Shown: positions 8,799-19,100, counted from the stretch's first letter. The stretch is DNA of 64,000 nucleotides from Symbiodinium natans (GCA_905221605.1 CAJNDS010002568.1:409501-473500); one strand, 5' to 3'. Translations and numbers: made by a program. Notes: a model not told the origin generated them from the sequence alone.

Positions 8799-10847
8799 TT
8801 AGCAGGTCTCGACCTCAAACATGGGTGAAGAGAAGCGCCGTAAGGAGCTGGGAAGCTGCACCCCTTCCAAGCTCTGGCTGAAGTACTTGCCGAGGGACAA
8901 GGTCTGTAGGCCGGTGGGAAACTGCACCCCTTCCAAGCTCTGGTCGAAGCTGTCGCCGACGTCCAAGGTCAGCAGGCTGCTGGGAAGCTGCACCCCTTCC
9001 AAGCTCTGGTTGAATATACAGCCGAAGGTCAAGGTCTGTAGGCCGCTGGGAAGCTGCGCCCTTTCCAAGCTCTGCTTGAAATAAAGGCCAAAGGTCAAGC
9101 TCTGTAGGTCACGGGGAAACTGCACCCCTTCCAAGCTCCGGTCGAAGCTGTCGCCGAAGGTCAAGGTTTGTAGGCTGCTGGGAAGCTGCACCCCTTCCAA
9201 GCTCTGGTTGAAAAACTTGCCGAAGGTCAAGTTCTGTAGGTCGCGGGGAAGCTGCACCCCTTCCAAGCTCTGGTCGAAGTTGAAGCCGAAGGTCAAGCTC
9301 TGAAGGCCACTGGGAAGCTGCACTCCCACCAAGCTCTGGTTGAAGCTGTAGCCGAAGGTCAAGGCCTGCAGGCTGCTGGGAAGCTGCACCCCTTCCAAGC
9401 TCTGGTTGAAGTTGAAGCCGAAGGTCAAGCTCCGCAGGCCGCTGGGAAGTTGCAAGCTTTGGTAGAAGCTGTCGCGAAAGGTCGAGTTCTGCACCCCTTC
9501 CAACCTCTGTAGGCCGCTGGGAAGCTGCACCCCTTCCAAGCTCTGGTTGAAACTGAAGCCGAACGTCAAAGTCTGGAGGCCGCTGGGAAGCTGCAACCCT
9601 TCCAAGCTCTGGTCGAAGCTGTCGCCGAAGGTCAAAGTCTGTAAGCTGGTGGGAAGCTGCACCCCTTCCAAGCTCTCGTTAAAATCACGCCCAAAAGTCA
9701 AGGTCTGTAGGCTGTTGGAAAGCTGCACCCCTTCCAATCTCTGGTTAAAATCACGCCCAAAGATCAAGGTCTCTAGGCCGCTGGGAAACTGCAGCCCTTC
9801 CAAGCTCTGGTGGAAGCACTTGCCGAAGGTCAAGGTCTGGAGGCCGCTGGGAAGCTGCAACCCTTCCAAGCTCTGGTCGAAGCTGTCGCCGAAGGTCAAG
9901 GCCTGTAGGCTGCTGGGAAGCTGCACCCCTTCCAATCTCTGGTTGAAATCACGCCCGAAAGTCAAGGTGTGTAGGCTGCTAGGAAGCTGCACCTCTTCCA
10001 AGCTCTGGTTGAAGTACTTGCCGAGGGACAAGGTCTGTAGGCCGGTGGGAAACTGCACCCCTTCCAAGCTCTGGTCGAAAGACTTGCCGAAGGTCAAGGT
10101 CTGCAGGCTGCTGGGAAGCTGAACCCCTTGCAATCTCTGGTTGAAATCACGCCCAAAAGTCAAGGTCTGTAGGCTGCTGGGAAGCTGCACCCCTTCCAAG
10201 CTCTGGTTGAAGTTGAAGCCGAAGGTCAAGGTCTGAAGGCCGCTGGGAAGCTGCACCCCTTCCAAGCTCTGGTTGAAACTACGCCCAAAAGTCAAGGTCT
10301 GTAGGCTGCTGGGAAGCTGCACCCCTTCCAAGCTCTGGCTGAAGTTGAAGCCGAAGGTCAAGCTCTGTAGGCCGCGGGGAAGCCGCACCCCTTCCAAGCT
10401 CTGGTCGAAGCTGTCGCCGAAGGTCAAGGCAACAACGACATCCATGGCATCCATGTCGTCACTCAATCCTGTCTTTGCTAACGCTTGCTTTATACTGCGT
10501 GCCGCATGGCCTGCGCCACATTTTTGCACCACGTATGTGAGCTTTTGGTTTTGAATTTGTTGCAGCAGCGGCTGGTGCAGTTCGAGGACACCGTCACCTG
10601 AAGTCAGCACGATTGATGCTGTGGCAAGGCCAACGCTTTCTGCTACACGTCTCCGCACATCCAGACCCGTTTCTGCATCGTCCACAGAGAGCTCAAACGT
10701 GGAGCCGGCAAGACAGTGTATGGTCAACGGCATGCTGCCGCTTCCGCAGCGACTAGACGTCTCGACGAAGAATGGCGCAAAAGTGAGTGGGAACTTCAGG
10801 TCACTTACTACACGAATGTGCAATACAGAATTAGGCGAACTAGGCAA
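8799..10847 (-). CDS. Ubiquitin-like domain + FNIP-repeat protein
   Basis: The 682-residue open frame has no introns and ends in TAA. Residues about 39-109 read as a ubiquitin-like fold (starting MPLTIHCLAGSTFELSV, with the conserved LVDDxETGxDVRRRVAE-type helix and a final TYVVQK strand). From about residue 140 to 675 it holds 24 tandem units of 22 residues (66 bp) of the pattern LTFGxxFNQSLEGVQLPSxL, which fits the FNIP repeat, a leucine-rich-like solenoid. Units 14-15 are irregular (an extra RLEGVQN and a missing EGV), the scar of an unequal exchange. Met39 (codon 10731-10733) may be the true start, because residues 1-38 look like read-through leader. FNIP solenoids bind proteins; no catalytic, F-box or kinase domain is seen, so the partner and pathway are unknown. 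It lies between telomere-like blocks ending near 8685 and starting near 10990. The same design (ubiquitin-like plus repeats) recurs at 57806-59308. The protein fold calls are by eye. Confidence 0.85.
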   Translation of the reverse strand: MPSSPNSVLHIRVVSDLKFPLTFAPFFVETSSRCGSGSMPLTIHCLAGSTFELSVDDAETGLDVRRRVAESVGLATASIVLTSGDGVLELHQPLLQQIQNQKLTYVVQKCGAGHAARSIKQALAKTGLSDDMDAMDVVVALTFGDSFDQSLEGVRLPRGLQSLTFGFNFSQSLEGVQLPSSLQTLTFGRSFNQSLEGVQLPSGLQTLTFGFNFNQSLEGVQLPSSLQTLTFGRDFNQRLQGVQLPSSLQTLTFGKSFDQSLEGVQFPTGLQTLSLGKYFNQSLEEVQLPSSLHTLTFGRDFNQRLEGVQLPSSLQALTFGDSFDQSLEGLQLPSGLQTLTFGKCFHQSLEGLQFPSGLETLIFGRDFNQRLEGVQLSNSLQTLTFGRDFNESLEGVQLPTSLQTLTFGDSFDQSLEGLQLPSGLQTLTFGFSFNQSLEGVQLPSGLQRLEGVQNSTFRDSFYQSLQLPSGLRSLTFGFNFNQSLEGVQLPSSLQALTFGYSFNQSLVGVQLPSGLQSLTFGFNFDQSLEGVQLPRDLQNLTFGKFFNQSLEGVQLPSSLQTLTFGDSFDRSLEGVQFPRDLQSLTFGLYFKQSLERAQLPSGLQTLTFGCIFNQSLEGVQLPSSLLTLDVGDSFDQSLEGVQFPTGLQTLSLGKYFSQSLEGVQLPSSLRRFSSPMFEVETC

Positions 10848-10899
10848 TTACCTTGTGTCCCCAGGTATACCTCCTCAAGTCATCAATGATGACATATGA

Positions 10900-11765
10900 C
10901 ATATAGGGCTCCTAGCTCCCTAATCTCTACGTGTAGCATGCCTTGAGAAAAGCAAACCTGATCCCACCATGGGTACAGGTATACACTTCTAGGGTTCAGG
11001 GTGGGTTTAGGGGATATCGGGGAGTTCAGGGTTTAGGGTGTAAGTTTTTTGTTTGCCACCATCTCCCACCTGGACCCTAAACCCTAAACCCGAAACCAGA
11101 AACCCCAAACCCTAAACCTGACCGTCTTGGGGTCTTAGGGTTTTGGCTTTCGGTCGGCCGTGGCACACGAGGGACGATCGAACCCAGCCCAAAGAGCCCA
11201 ACGCCCCTTAATTAGGGTTTAGGGTTAGGGTTTAGGGTTTAGGGTTTAGGGTTCAGGGTTCAGGGTTCAGGGTTCAGGGTGCAGGGTTTAGGGTTTAGGG
11301 TTTAGGGTTTAGGGATATACCTTGATTTACCAAAGGGATCCTTAATATGACTTCAGGTCTATTCTTGATTCAGGGGTCTTCGGCTCTTTGGGAAGCACGT
11401 CCACAAATGGTGGCTGCAGTTCCAGAAGCCCTAAACCCTAAACCCTAAAGCCTAAACCCTAAACCCTAAACCCTAAACCACCGTTCGTTGGGTGCATGGG
11501 CCTCTGTACCCCCATATTGAGGTGCACCTGAACCTTTCGAAAGCAACAGCCCCAAACCCCAAACCCTCAACCCTAAACCCTAACCCCTAAACCCTGCACC
11601 CTGAACCCTAACCCCTAAACCCTAAACCCTAAACTCTAAACCCTAAACCCTAAACCCTAAACTAACCCTAAACAAGAACTGTGGGTCCTCCGGATGTTGT
11701 ACTTTGAGAGGACAACCAGGCCAGCTGCACAGAAGAAGGCGGGCGGCGCGGGCCTGAGTGCATGG
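10900..11765. other. Telomere-like blocks and short islands; no gene
   Basis: Blocks at 10990-11040, 11073-11120, 11214-11314 (TTTAGGG with TTCAGGG variants), 11429-11478 and 11545-11675 leave islands of 60-120 bp. No gene seen. Confidence 0.5.
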
Positions 11766-11917
11766 TTTTAGGGCTTAGGCTTTAGGGTCTAGGGTTTAGG
11801 GTTTAGGGTTTAGGGTTTAGGGTTTAGGGTTTAGGGTTTAGGGTTTAGGGTTTAGGGTTTAGGGTTTAGGGTTTAGGGTTTAGGGTTTAGGGTTTAGGGT
11901 TTAGGGTTTAGGGCTTA
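11766..11917. repeat. TTTAGGG array, about 20 units
   Basis: Near-perfect TTTAGGG run that ends in GGGCTTAGCCCTAG, again an inverted junction, before a short CCCTAAA block. Confidence 0.95.
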
Positions 11918-12522
11918 GCCCTAGAAACTCCCAAACCCTAAGCTCTAAACCCTAAACCCTGAACTCTGATTTGGATTGCTTGCACGATCGCAGCTTTTGC
12001 AGCCTCGCAGCCACTTGCCACTGGAAGCGAAGTACCGAAGCCTCGCTGAATGCGGGGTTGAGGGTTTAGGGTTTAGGGTTTAGGGTTTCTGTACCTTAAA
12101 ACCCTATAAACCCCAAGATCTGAAACCTTAGAGGATGCATTTTTTGCAGGATTCGACCCAAAACCACCAAGCTTTTGGCATTTAGAGTGTGCTTGTGAGG
12201 TTTTCGGGCTCAGGCTCGAGCATGCCTGCAGAGCCCTAGTTTAGGGTTTAGGGTTTAGGGGTCCTGTAGCAACCATATTATAATACCCCTTTGGGGGTTT
12301 GGTTGCTTTATGAGGCAACAAAGAACCCCCCCCCCAAAAAAAAAAAAAAAAAAACGGCAACATGGGGCACCGTTGGGCCAACAAGGAGCCCATGGCACGA
12401 TTCAATGACCAAGCCTCACACCCCCGCCTACAAACCCTAAACCCTAAACCCTAAACCCTAAACCCTAAACCCTAAACCCTAAACCCCAGAGTCAGGACAT
12501 CATGGCAACCGTCAGGGGATCC

Positions 12523-12598
12523 GAAGTATGGGCCCTTAGCTTGGGCCCCGTGTTCTATAACCGTTTTCTACACCATACATAAGAAGGGCCCATACTTC
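12523..12598. repeat. Fold-back element with GAAGTATGGGCCCTT arms
   Basis: GAAGTATGGGCCCTTAG at the left and AGAAGGGCCCATACTTC at the right are 15-bp inverted arms around a 45-bp loop. Related GGGCCC inverted motifs lie at 7380-7515. Confidence 0.65.
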
Positions 12599-12650
12599 CC
12601 CTTAAGCAAGGGTATGGGACCTTTACTTCGACCGCATGGTTCCGACCTTA

Positions 12651-12697
12651 GATGAGTCAACCTAATCCGCCTCCCACTTCTTAAGGATGTCGGGTTT
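12651..12697. repeat. Island copy, inverted relative to 14856-14904
   Basis: GATGAGTCAACCTAATCCGC then CTCCCACTTCTTAAGGATGT and CGGGTTTA is the reverse complement of 14856-14904 with one substitution and one single-base gap. In both copies telomere-like repeat starts at the same base. Confidence 0.8.
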
Positions 12698-12919
12698 AGG
12701 ATTTAGGGTTTAGGGTTTAGGGTTAGGGTTTAGGGTTTAGGGTTTAGGGTTTAGGGTTTAGGGTTTAGGGTTTAGGGTTTAGGGTTTAGGGTTTAGGGTT
12801 TAGGGTTTAGGGTTTAGGGTTTTAGGGTTTAGGGTTTAGGGTTTAGGGTTTAGGGTTTAGGGTTTAGGGTTTAGGGTTTAGGGTTTAGGGTTTAGGGTTT
12901 AGGGTTTAGGGTTTAGGGT
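12693..12919. repeat. TTTAGGG array, about 31 units
   Basis: A long, nearly perfect TTTAGGG array with a single TTAGGG and one TTTTAGGG slip. Confidence 0.97.
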
Positions 12920-13058
12920 CGGCCCGCTTTGGCTTTCAAGAAAACGCCTGGCACTCCGAGTATGAAGCCCCTTGCATCGGAGAAGCCCCGACGACTTGCC
13001 AAAGTCCCTGAGTGCCGTCACAAAGCCGTCTTGGCCCCAGGTAACAGTCAGCCTCGGG
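12920..13058 (+). other. Exon-like island
   Basis: One plus-strand frame reads ARFGFQENAWHSEYEAPCIG before a TGA near 13012. Both flanks are TTTAGGG. Weak evidence for coding origin. Confidence 0.25.
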
Positions 13059-13188
13059 TTTAGGGTTTAGGGTTTAGGGTTTAGGGTTTAGGGTCTCACC
13101 TACCTGTGTACCTCCCAAGTACCCGTGCAACCCCAGAACCGAAGTCCCCAGCCATGCTTCCTTTGGACCAATTGGGCACTTGTTGTCA

Positions 13189-13408
13189 TACTTGGAGGTT
13201 CAGGGTTAGTAGGGTCTAGGGTCTAGGGTGTAAGGTTTAGGGTTTAGGGTTTAGGGTTTAGGGTTTAGGGTTTAGGGTACGTAGAAACGATAAGTGTAGT
13301 TCTAATCCACATGTAAGCCCCTTAAGTACCCTAACAGGGTTATGATCGGGTTATAAGTACACGCATCATTGGGTTACTAAGTACCATGAGCCTCCATGTA
13401 GTGATGTG
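13189..13408. repeat. Fold-back element family B, copy B4, interrupted by a TTTAGGG block
   Basis: The left arm CTTGGAGGTTCAGGGTTAGT (13189) is separated from the rest by a telomere-like block (about 13209-13278). Then ATAAGTGTAGTTCTAATCCA, TAAGCCCCTTAAGTACCCTA and the right arm GGGTTACTAAGTACCATGAG follow. The block lies inside the element, so it arrived later. Confidence 0.8.
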
Positions 13409-14370
13409 GCAACCCATCTTACACTGAATTCCCCCTTGAAGTTGTAAAGTGCTGCATGGGGCGTGGAACACGACTGCCACTGAAAATCCAAACCCGGTAC
13501 ACAACACACATCTGGCCCCTCAGCCCTAAACTTTAGATTTATCATTGCATATATGGGCCCTCAGGAGTACTACCCAGAAGTGCAGGACAACCATGCTGGC
13601 TTCCAACGCAAAGTCCCTCACTACCACCCCCCACCCTCCCCACATGCATGCTCAGCACGTGCAAATACCTACTACATGCTACCACACGCACAGCGATTCA
13701 ATGCGCGCAGCCACCGAAGAATTTGCACCAAGCAAGGCCCAAACTCCCTATACCCCTGAACCCTGAAGCCTAAACCCTAAACCCTAAGCGTAAACCCTAA
13801 ACCCTGAACCCTGAACCCTAAAGCCCAAATTTTTTGTAGGCTGCTGATATCGAACCACCTATGGGAGTCTTCAGCAACCTGCAGGAGGAAAACAATTCAG
13901 AGGGTATACTAAACCCTACACCTTAAACCCTAAAACCTAAACCCTAAACCCTAAACCCGAAAAGGCCTTAAGTCATCTGGCAAGGGACTCTTGGAGACAT
14001 ACGATGTCCTGTGTGGAGTTGGCAAGTTTTTGGTTTAGGGTTTAGGGTTTAGGGTTCAGGGTTCAGGGCAAGTTGGGGGAAGGTTCTCTAGATGCCCTAA
14101 ACCCTCTCAAGTTTGGACTTAGGAATGGAGGAGGCTCAGCACAAGAGTTGCGACAGGGGTTTAGTTTCGTAGGCAGGCTACAGAAATGACTCCACCGATT
14201 TGCAGGTCGTTTCCGAAAGTAATGTGGCGTTGCAAGACTTACCATCTTAACTTAACAAACGGTTGGTTCCCTAAAATGCAGCCCCCGGCTAAGAGGGACC
14301 CCCAAACGGACCCTCCCTTGGACAACTACCCACGTGGTGTTGACACCACTAGAGCTGACACTGCACTGCC

Positions 14371-14402
<32 letters not shown>

Positions 14403-14700
14403 TGAAGATCTATAGGGTTTTGGGTGTTGGTTTTAGGTCATTCTCCAACCTCCCCTCCCCGCTCCCCACTCGCAAAGCGTGCAGGTTTTCTTCTTGAGTA
14501 TAAGGGCCTTAATAAATAGAATAGGGTTTTGGAAGTTTTGGAGGTTAGTGCAGTATATTTATAAAGGGGCCATAAGGGAATACTCTTAGTAATTAGTCCG
14601 ACCCCTCTATTAGGTACTTCGGGTTCGGGTTACCTCACGCAGGCCTCCGCTGAAGCAACTCAGGGTTAGCACTCAGCAGATCTCTCCCTGAGCCCTAAAT
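13409..14700. other. Islands, short blocks and a C run; no gene
   Basis: Blocks near 13765-13820, 13905-13958 and 14033-14068; a C run of about 25 (14378-14402). Frames up to 103 codons exist but run through the C run or the blocks and are accidental. Confidence 0.45.
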
Positions 14701-14723
14701 CCTCCCTCTCTCTGTCTCTCTGC

Positions 14724-14775
<52 letters not shown>
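14700..14775. repeat. CT microsatellite
   Basis: Mostly uninterrupted CT dinucleotides. Confidence 0.95.
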
Positions 14776-14855
14776 AATCCTAACCCTAACCCACTGTCAT
14801 CCACCCTAAACCCTAAACCCTAAACCCTAAACCCTAAACCCTAAACCCTAAACCC

Positions 14856-14940
14856 TAAACCCGACATCCTTAAGAAGTGGGAGGCTGATAGGTTGACTCA
14901 TCAACCGCCTCGGGAGTCGAACCACCGACTTGAAGCCTCA
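14856..14940. repeat. Island copy, inverted relative to 12651-12697
   Basis: CCCGACATCCTTAAGAAGTG then GGAGGCTGATAGGTTGACTC ATC. The adjoining TCGGGAGTCGAACC is on the minus strand GGTTCGACTCC, identical to the tRNA B-box consensus, but no tRNA fold follows. Confidence 0.75.
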
Positions 14941-15019
14941 AACCCTAAACCCTAAACCCTAAACCCTAAACCCTAAACCCCAAACCCTAATCCTAAACCC
15001 TAAGCCCTAAATCCTAAAC

Positions 15020-15380
15020 CCTAAACCCTCGACTCAGAAGACCTTGAAACTGCGGGTTTCATGGTGGGAAGATGAAGGGCTCTCAAGCTAAAGGTTTTCT
15101 TCGTGTGGGGAGGGGGGAGAGAGGGGTAGGGAGGGGTGCATTTTTCTTTTTTTGGGGGGGGGGGGGGGGGGGGGTGTCCTAGCATAGGGATTCTGGTAGT
15201 TGGGGTAGGGGTACCCCCTAATTCTTTGGGCAATCCCTGAGGTGGCGTTTATGGCTTGGGCCAGGTGGCGTAGCCCGGCAACAGGGTCAGAAACTGCTGC
15301 AGGCGCTGCTCCTGCACGCTTGACGACTTTCGCATCCCTGTCCGAACAAAGCTTGCCCTAAGCTGATGTCCCTGCAGGTT
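15020..15380. other. Unique DNA with a G22 run; no gene
   Basis: The G run lies at about 15153-15174. Frames across it are artefacts of the homopolymer. Confidence 0.5.
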
Positions 15381-15452
15381 CAGGGTATTTAGTAACCAAT
15401 TATGAGTGAGTCATAACCCACATATAAGCCCCTCAAGTACCCTAATAGGGGA
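15377..15452. repeat. Half of fold-back element family B, copy B5
   Basis: TTCAGGGTATTTAGTAACCA then ATAACCCACATATAAGCCCC and TCAAGTACCCTAATAGGG are the left arm and core; the right half is missing. Confidence 0.7.
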
Positions 15453-15527
15453 GGCTCTCTCGGACCGGAATCGGTCTGGCTTTGAGTTTGTACACGACCA
15501 CAAAACACAAAATCTATAAACCTCCAC

Positions 15528-15631
15528 GTTGGGATGTCCCCCCTTATACTAACAGTCCTTAATCGGGATTGTAGTACCCCCTAATATAGTCCCTATTCAG
15601 CACTGCTAGTACAAGGGGGAACATCGCAACC
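15528..15631. repeat. Fold-back element family A, copy A3, complete
   Basis: Outer arms GTTGGGATGTCCCCCCTTAT and ACAAGGGGGAACATCGCAAC are inverted; inner arms ACTAACAGTCCTTAATCGGG and CCCTATTCAGCACTGCTAGT are inverted; the centre is TAGTACCCCCTA. The best intact copy of the family. Confidence 0.85.
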
Positions 15632-15955
15632 TCTACGCGTAGGAGCTCATGATTTACCAGCCATGACCCTAAACCCTAAACCCTGTAAGATCTAAGGCCA
15701 AATTGACCCTAGTTCTGGTGAAACTACTATTTAATTCAATAGTAGCACTTTCTAGGCAGAGAGGTGGCTTGAAGACAACAGCTCAGACGAACAATCCTTG
15801 GTACATGGCAGGATGAAGAAAGCAAGCATGACCTTAGAGCATGACAATAAGAAGGGCGGAACGGCTAGCGGCAGTCATGCTACATCCTCTTTCTTAGCGT
15901 CTGACCTCTTAAGGCTCCCCTTTCGAGTTTTCGGTGGTTGAGGTGAGTTGAAGGA
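15632..15955. other. Unique DNA; no gene seen
   Basis: One short CCCTAAA block (15666-15684) in otherwise unique DNA without a long frame. Confidence 0.45.
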
Positions 15956-15956
15956 A

Positions 15957-16052
15957 CCCCAAACCCTAAACCCTAAACCCTAAACCCTAAACCCTAAACC
16001 CTAAACCCTAAACCCTAAACCCTAAACCCTAAACCCTAAACCCTAAACCCTA
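15957..16052. repeat. CCCTAAA array, about 13 units
   Basis: Clean array; the island 16053-16195 follows. Confidence 0.95.
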
Positions 16053-16069
16053 CATGCTGGACTCAGTGC

Positions 16070-16190
16070 GGCCTCGGTATTCTTAACGTGGGCTCCTGCG
16101 CGTCATGCACGATCTTCGGCGCAACGCGACGGAGGACCTGGGCCGCACGCAGCCCCGAGACAGCCCCGGCTCTGAATCCAAAAACTAGCC
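16070..16190 (+). other. Exon-like island
   Basis: Reads GLLRVMHDLRRNATEDLGRT then QPRDSPGSES in one open plus-strand frame. CCCTAAA left, TTTAGGG right. Confidence 0.4.
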
Positions 16191-16839
16191 AGGGTTTAGG
16201 GTTTAGGGTTTAGGGTTTAGGGTTTAGGGGCTAGGCTGATTTGCGGGAGCTGGGTATGGCCTAGAGACCCTTTTTCAACCCAGGCTCCTCTCCTGTCACT
16301 CTAGACCCAGAAAAACCCTAAACCCTTTAGCCTCAAGCCACACACAAAACCTATACAAGGCCCAAGGGTATAGGGTTTAGGGTTCATGACTCAGACGAAG
16401 TGGCCGCTGTCAGCAGCTGGCCAGTGGGGATCATCGCGATGTACAAGAATCCTAAGCCTGGCAAAACGCGCGAGTTTAGGGTGGTTTAGGGTGGTTTCTT
16501 GCTCATGCTAAGGGCATCAGTGTTCCACACCACCAGGTCGTTTCCCTTACTCAGGCGCTTGATGCGACGTGCTAAACCCTGCCCCAACCCCTTGGGTTGA
16601 GGGTCTAGGATGTAGGGAAACCCTAAAGTGGTAGATTTCCAGGAGGGCTTTGAAGGTTTACAGGGTGCTGGGGAAGGCGCAAAGCGATTATACACATTAC
16701 GAAACCACGAACCCCAAAACCCCAGAAAACCCTAAAACCCTAAACCATATAAACCCGAAATCCATCCCTAAGCCCTACATAATCAACCCTGAGCCACAAG
16801 ACAGGGAATTTTGGGGTCTAGGGTTTGAGTTTAGGGTTT

Positions 16840-16925
16840 AGGGATGTTCGCCCTTATACTAGCAGTCCTTAATTGGGATGATACTTCCCAGTAAGGACTG
16901 TTTTTATAAGGTGGAACATCCCAAC
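16840..16925. repeat. Fold-back element family A, copy A4
   Basis: GGGATGTTCGCCCTTATACT and ATAAGGTGGAACATCCCAAC arms, with AGCAGTCCTTAATTGGGATG and CAGTAAGGACTG inside. Abuts a TTTAGGG block on the left. Confidence 0.8.
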
Positions 16926-16945
16926 GGGGAACCTTCATGCATCAC

Positions 16946-17036
16946 TAGACCCAAGAGTAACCCAGGAATACAACAGGGTGCCCTTTTGGGTTTAAAGGGG
17001 CATAAAGGAGAACCTCAAATAAGGGCCTACTCCTAA
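16946..17036. repeat. Fold-back element family C, copy C2
   Basis: TAGACCCAAGAGTAACCCAG at the left and AATAAGGGCCTACTCCTAAA at the right. The family also occurs at 23127 and 38037. Confidence 0.6.
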
Positions 17037-17069
17037 ACCCTACACCCTACACCCCAAACCCTAAGGGTC

Positions 17070-17188
17070 CTACATCATGCTTGGCTTTTGCCACCATGGC
17101 ACCGGACATCCCACCGAGGATTCCAGCCCCAATGGACTTGACATACTTCGCGCCCAGCATGTACAGCAAAGCACCTGCGCTGAAGGGC
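17070..17188 (-). other. Exon-like island, glycine-rich membrane segment
   Basis: The minus strand is open for about 45 codons and reads FSAGALLYMLGAKYVKSIGA then GILGGMSGAMVAKAKHD, with small-residue packing (GxxxG) typical of a membrane helix. CCCTAAA left, TTTAGGG right. It is the most convincing of the exon-like fragments; family unknown. Confidence 0.55.
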
Positions 17189-17189
17189 C

Positions 17190-17825
17190 TAGGGTTTAGG
17201 GTTTATAGGGTTTAGGCTCAAAATAGCCCCAAAAACCCTAGATAATAGCCTTTGGGTTTAAATATGAGTTCTTGGAGCCTTAGGGTTTAGGGTCTAGGCA
17301 TGTATGATGTCGAGGGATTGAGCTTGTGTTCTAGGGTCTACGAGGCCAGGTCACCCTAACCTTGGATTCCGACAAGTTTCAGGATTAGCTTGTTGCAGCT
17401 ATACGGACAACTGGGCGACCTTACGTTGGGACCGGCGGCCTTCAACCCCCCCCCCCCCAAAAAAAAAAAAAAAACACACACACTTGTTGACTCATGAAGC
17501 TTAAAGCGAAACGCCAGCATCAAGCCAATCATACCAAAGCACTTAAAAGGACACGGATGCTTAGAAGGCTTCGCCCCCAACCCTGACCTTTCAAATCAAA
17601 AGCCGCAGACACCACACTGCGGGAAAACCCTAAACCCTAAGCACTAAGCCCTAAACATTAAACCCTAAACCCTAAACCCCAAACCCTAAACCCTAAACCC
17701 TAAGCCTGCGCTGGCCACGCGCACGGCTCCCAGGAGGTCGCTGCAAACACGCATGCCCATGAGGAAGTATGTGAGAAAGCCTGGGCTCTGCCAATTTAGG
17801 GTTCAGGTCTCAGGGTTTAGGGTTT
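17190..17825. other. Mixed islands; no gene
   Basis: A C10 then A15 run at 17448-17474 and CCCTAAA blocks at 17627-17702. A 74-codon minus-strand frame (17356-17580) crosses the homopolymers and is not supported. Confidence 0.45.
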
Positions 17826-18255
17826 AGGGTTTAGGTGCCTACCGGCGAGGGGGGGTGGGGGGGGGGGGGGGGGAGGGAGGCTGTTCACAGCATCATTGAA
17901 GCTTGGGCGTCCTTTCGTAAGTTTCCAAAAGTGGCCGACAGAGGTCTTGAACGTCTTTGGGAAGCGAAGATGAAAGCGTCTGTGAGGATGCACGCGCCAA
18001 GTAACAAGCTCCATGGAAAGCATGAACAGTTGATTCGGACAACATCTCGTTTCATGCGTCTTACTGCTGGCCCTGGGTACCTAGATGACATCGACCATGC
18101 CTTCACTACCAAAGCTTGCCCGAACCCCGAAACCCAAAAATCATGGTTCCTTCCGTGCTTTTGGGTGGGAGTGGTGCATCACAAATGCAGAAAGGGCCCG
18201 TCTTCGTACAGGCACCTCAAAAACTCAATGATTAGTACCTCCTCTCCCTAAGCCC
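17826..18255 (+). other. Larger unique island with a 138-codon frame; coding status unclear
   Basis: The plus-strand frame starts within telomere-like repeat and a G run, then reads SIIEAWASFRKFPKVADRG and LERLWEAKMKASVRMHAP for about 110 codons before a stop near 18251. The composition is protein-like but no domain is recognised, and the other strand is open too (75 codons). It could be an old exon or gene fragment. Confidence 0.2.
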
Positions 18256-19100
18256 CACCATGAAGCGAACTGGACGTCAAAGTCCATACTCTGAGCACTA
18301 AACCCTAAACCCTAAACCCTAAACTCTAAAACCTAGATCCTAAAACCTAAGACAAACCCTCAACCTAAAACCCTAAACCCCACCCTGAAATAAAAAAGAT
18401 TAGGCTTTAGGGTTTGGGGCTTCGGCTCTGGCAATCGCGCACGGTAGGCAAGGATTCAGGTTTAGGGTTTAGGGTTTAGGATCCAGGGTTTAGGGTTTAG
18501 GGTTTAGGATCGAGGGTTTAGGATCCAGGGTTTAGGGTTTAGGAGCAGGTTCAGGGAGCAGGGTTTAGGGCTTGGCTCTTTTTGGCACCGGCATAGCTGG
18601 ACGAACCACAAGATTTAGGGTTTGGGGATAAGCTAGTTTAAAGCAGCTTGCCACCATCTCTGCCTCCTCCACCGAGATCTGCTGCCAGGCAGCAGATTGC
18701 TCCTGGATACGGTATCTTCAGCCTCGTGGGGGGGGGGGGGGGGGAGTTGGGGTCAGAGGGTTTAGGGTTTAGGGTTTTCTTTTTTCAAGGGAGAGACAAG
18801 GCCGTGTCCAGCACAAGCATTCCAAGACCGAGGTCTCGTAGCTTAACAGTGCAAACCCTGGGTTTTGCGTAGGCTGCCCAAGATTCCTATCAGGCGCAAG
18901 CCTATGAAAAGCTCGGGGCCTGGGGTTCTGGAGAGTATAGCGATAAAGGGCATGCGGCTACTCTGTTTCCAGCACCCTAAGCCCTGAACCCGAAACCCCA
19001 ATAGCCATTCAACCGTGTTGCAATCCTCCCCCCCCCCCACCCTGCCGCCCAAACATCCGGCAAGCGTCACCAACGCATGCTGAAGCTCTTCCAGGCTGCT
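18256..19100. other. Islands and blocks; no gene
   Basis: 18450-18570 has alternating GGTTTAGGATCCAGGGTTTAGG units, a local compound repeat. G run at 18729-18744 and C run at 19026-19038. Confidence 0.45.

Noticed and set aside
8821-10899. Plus-strand frames (Lys/Ser/Leu-rich repeats)
   Set aside because: Mirror frames of the FNIP-repeat gene.
10921-10960. CCTTGAGAAAAGCAAAC upstream of the FNIP gene resembling a reverse-complemented spliced leader
   Set aside because: Only CTTGAG matches the leader; the next bases differ, so chance is enough.
14905-14930. tRNA B-box GGTTCGACTCC on the minus strand, suggesting a tRNA or tRNA-derived SINE
   Set aside because: The T-stem pairs in only two positions and no A-box or acceptor stem fits; at most a worn tRNA relic.
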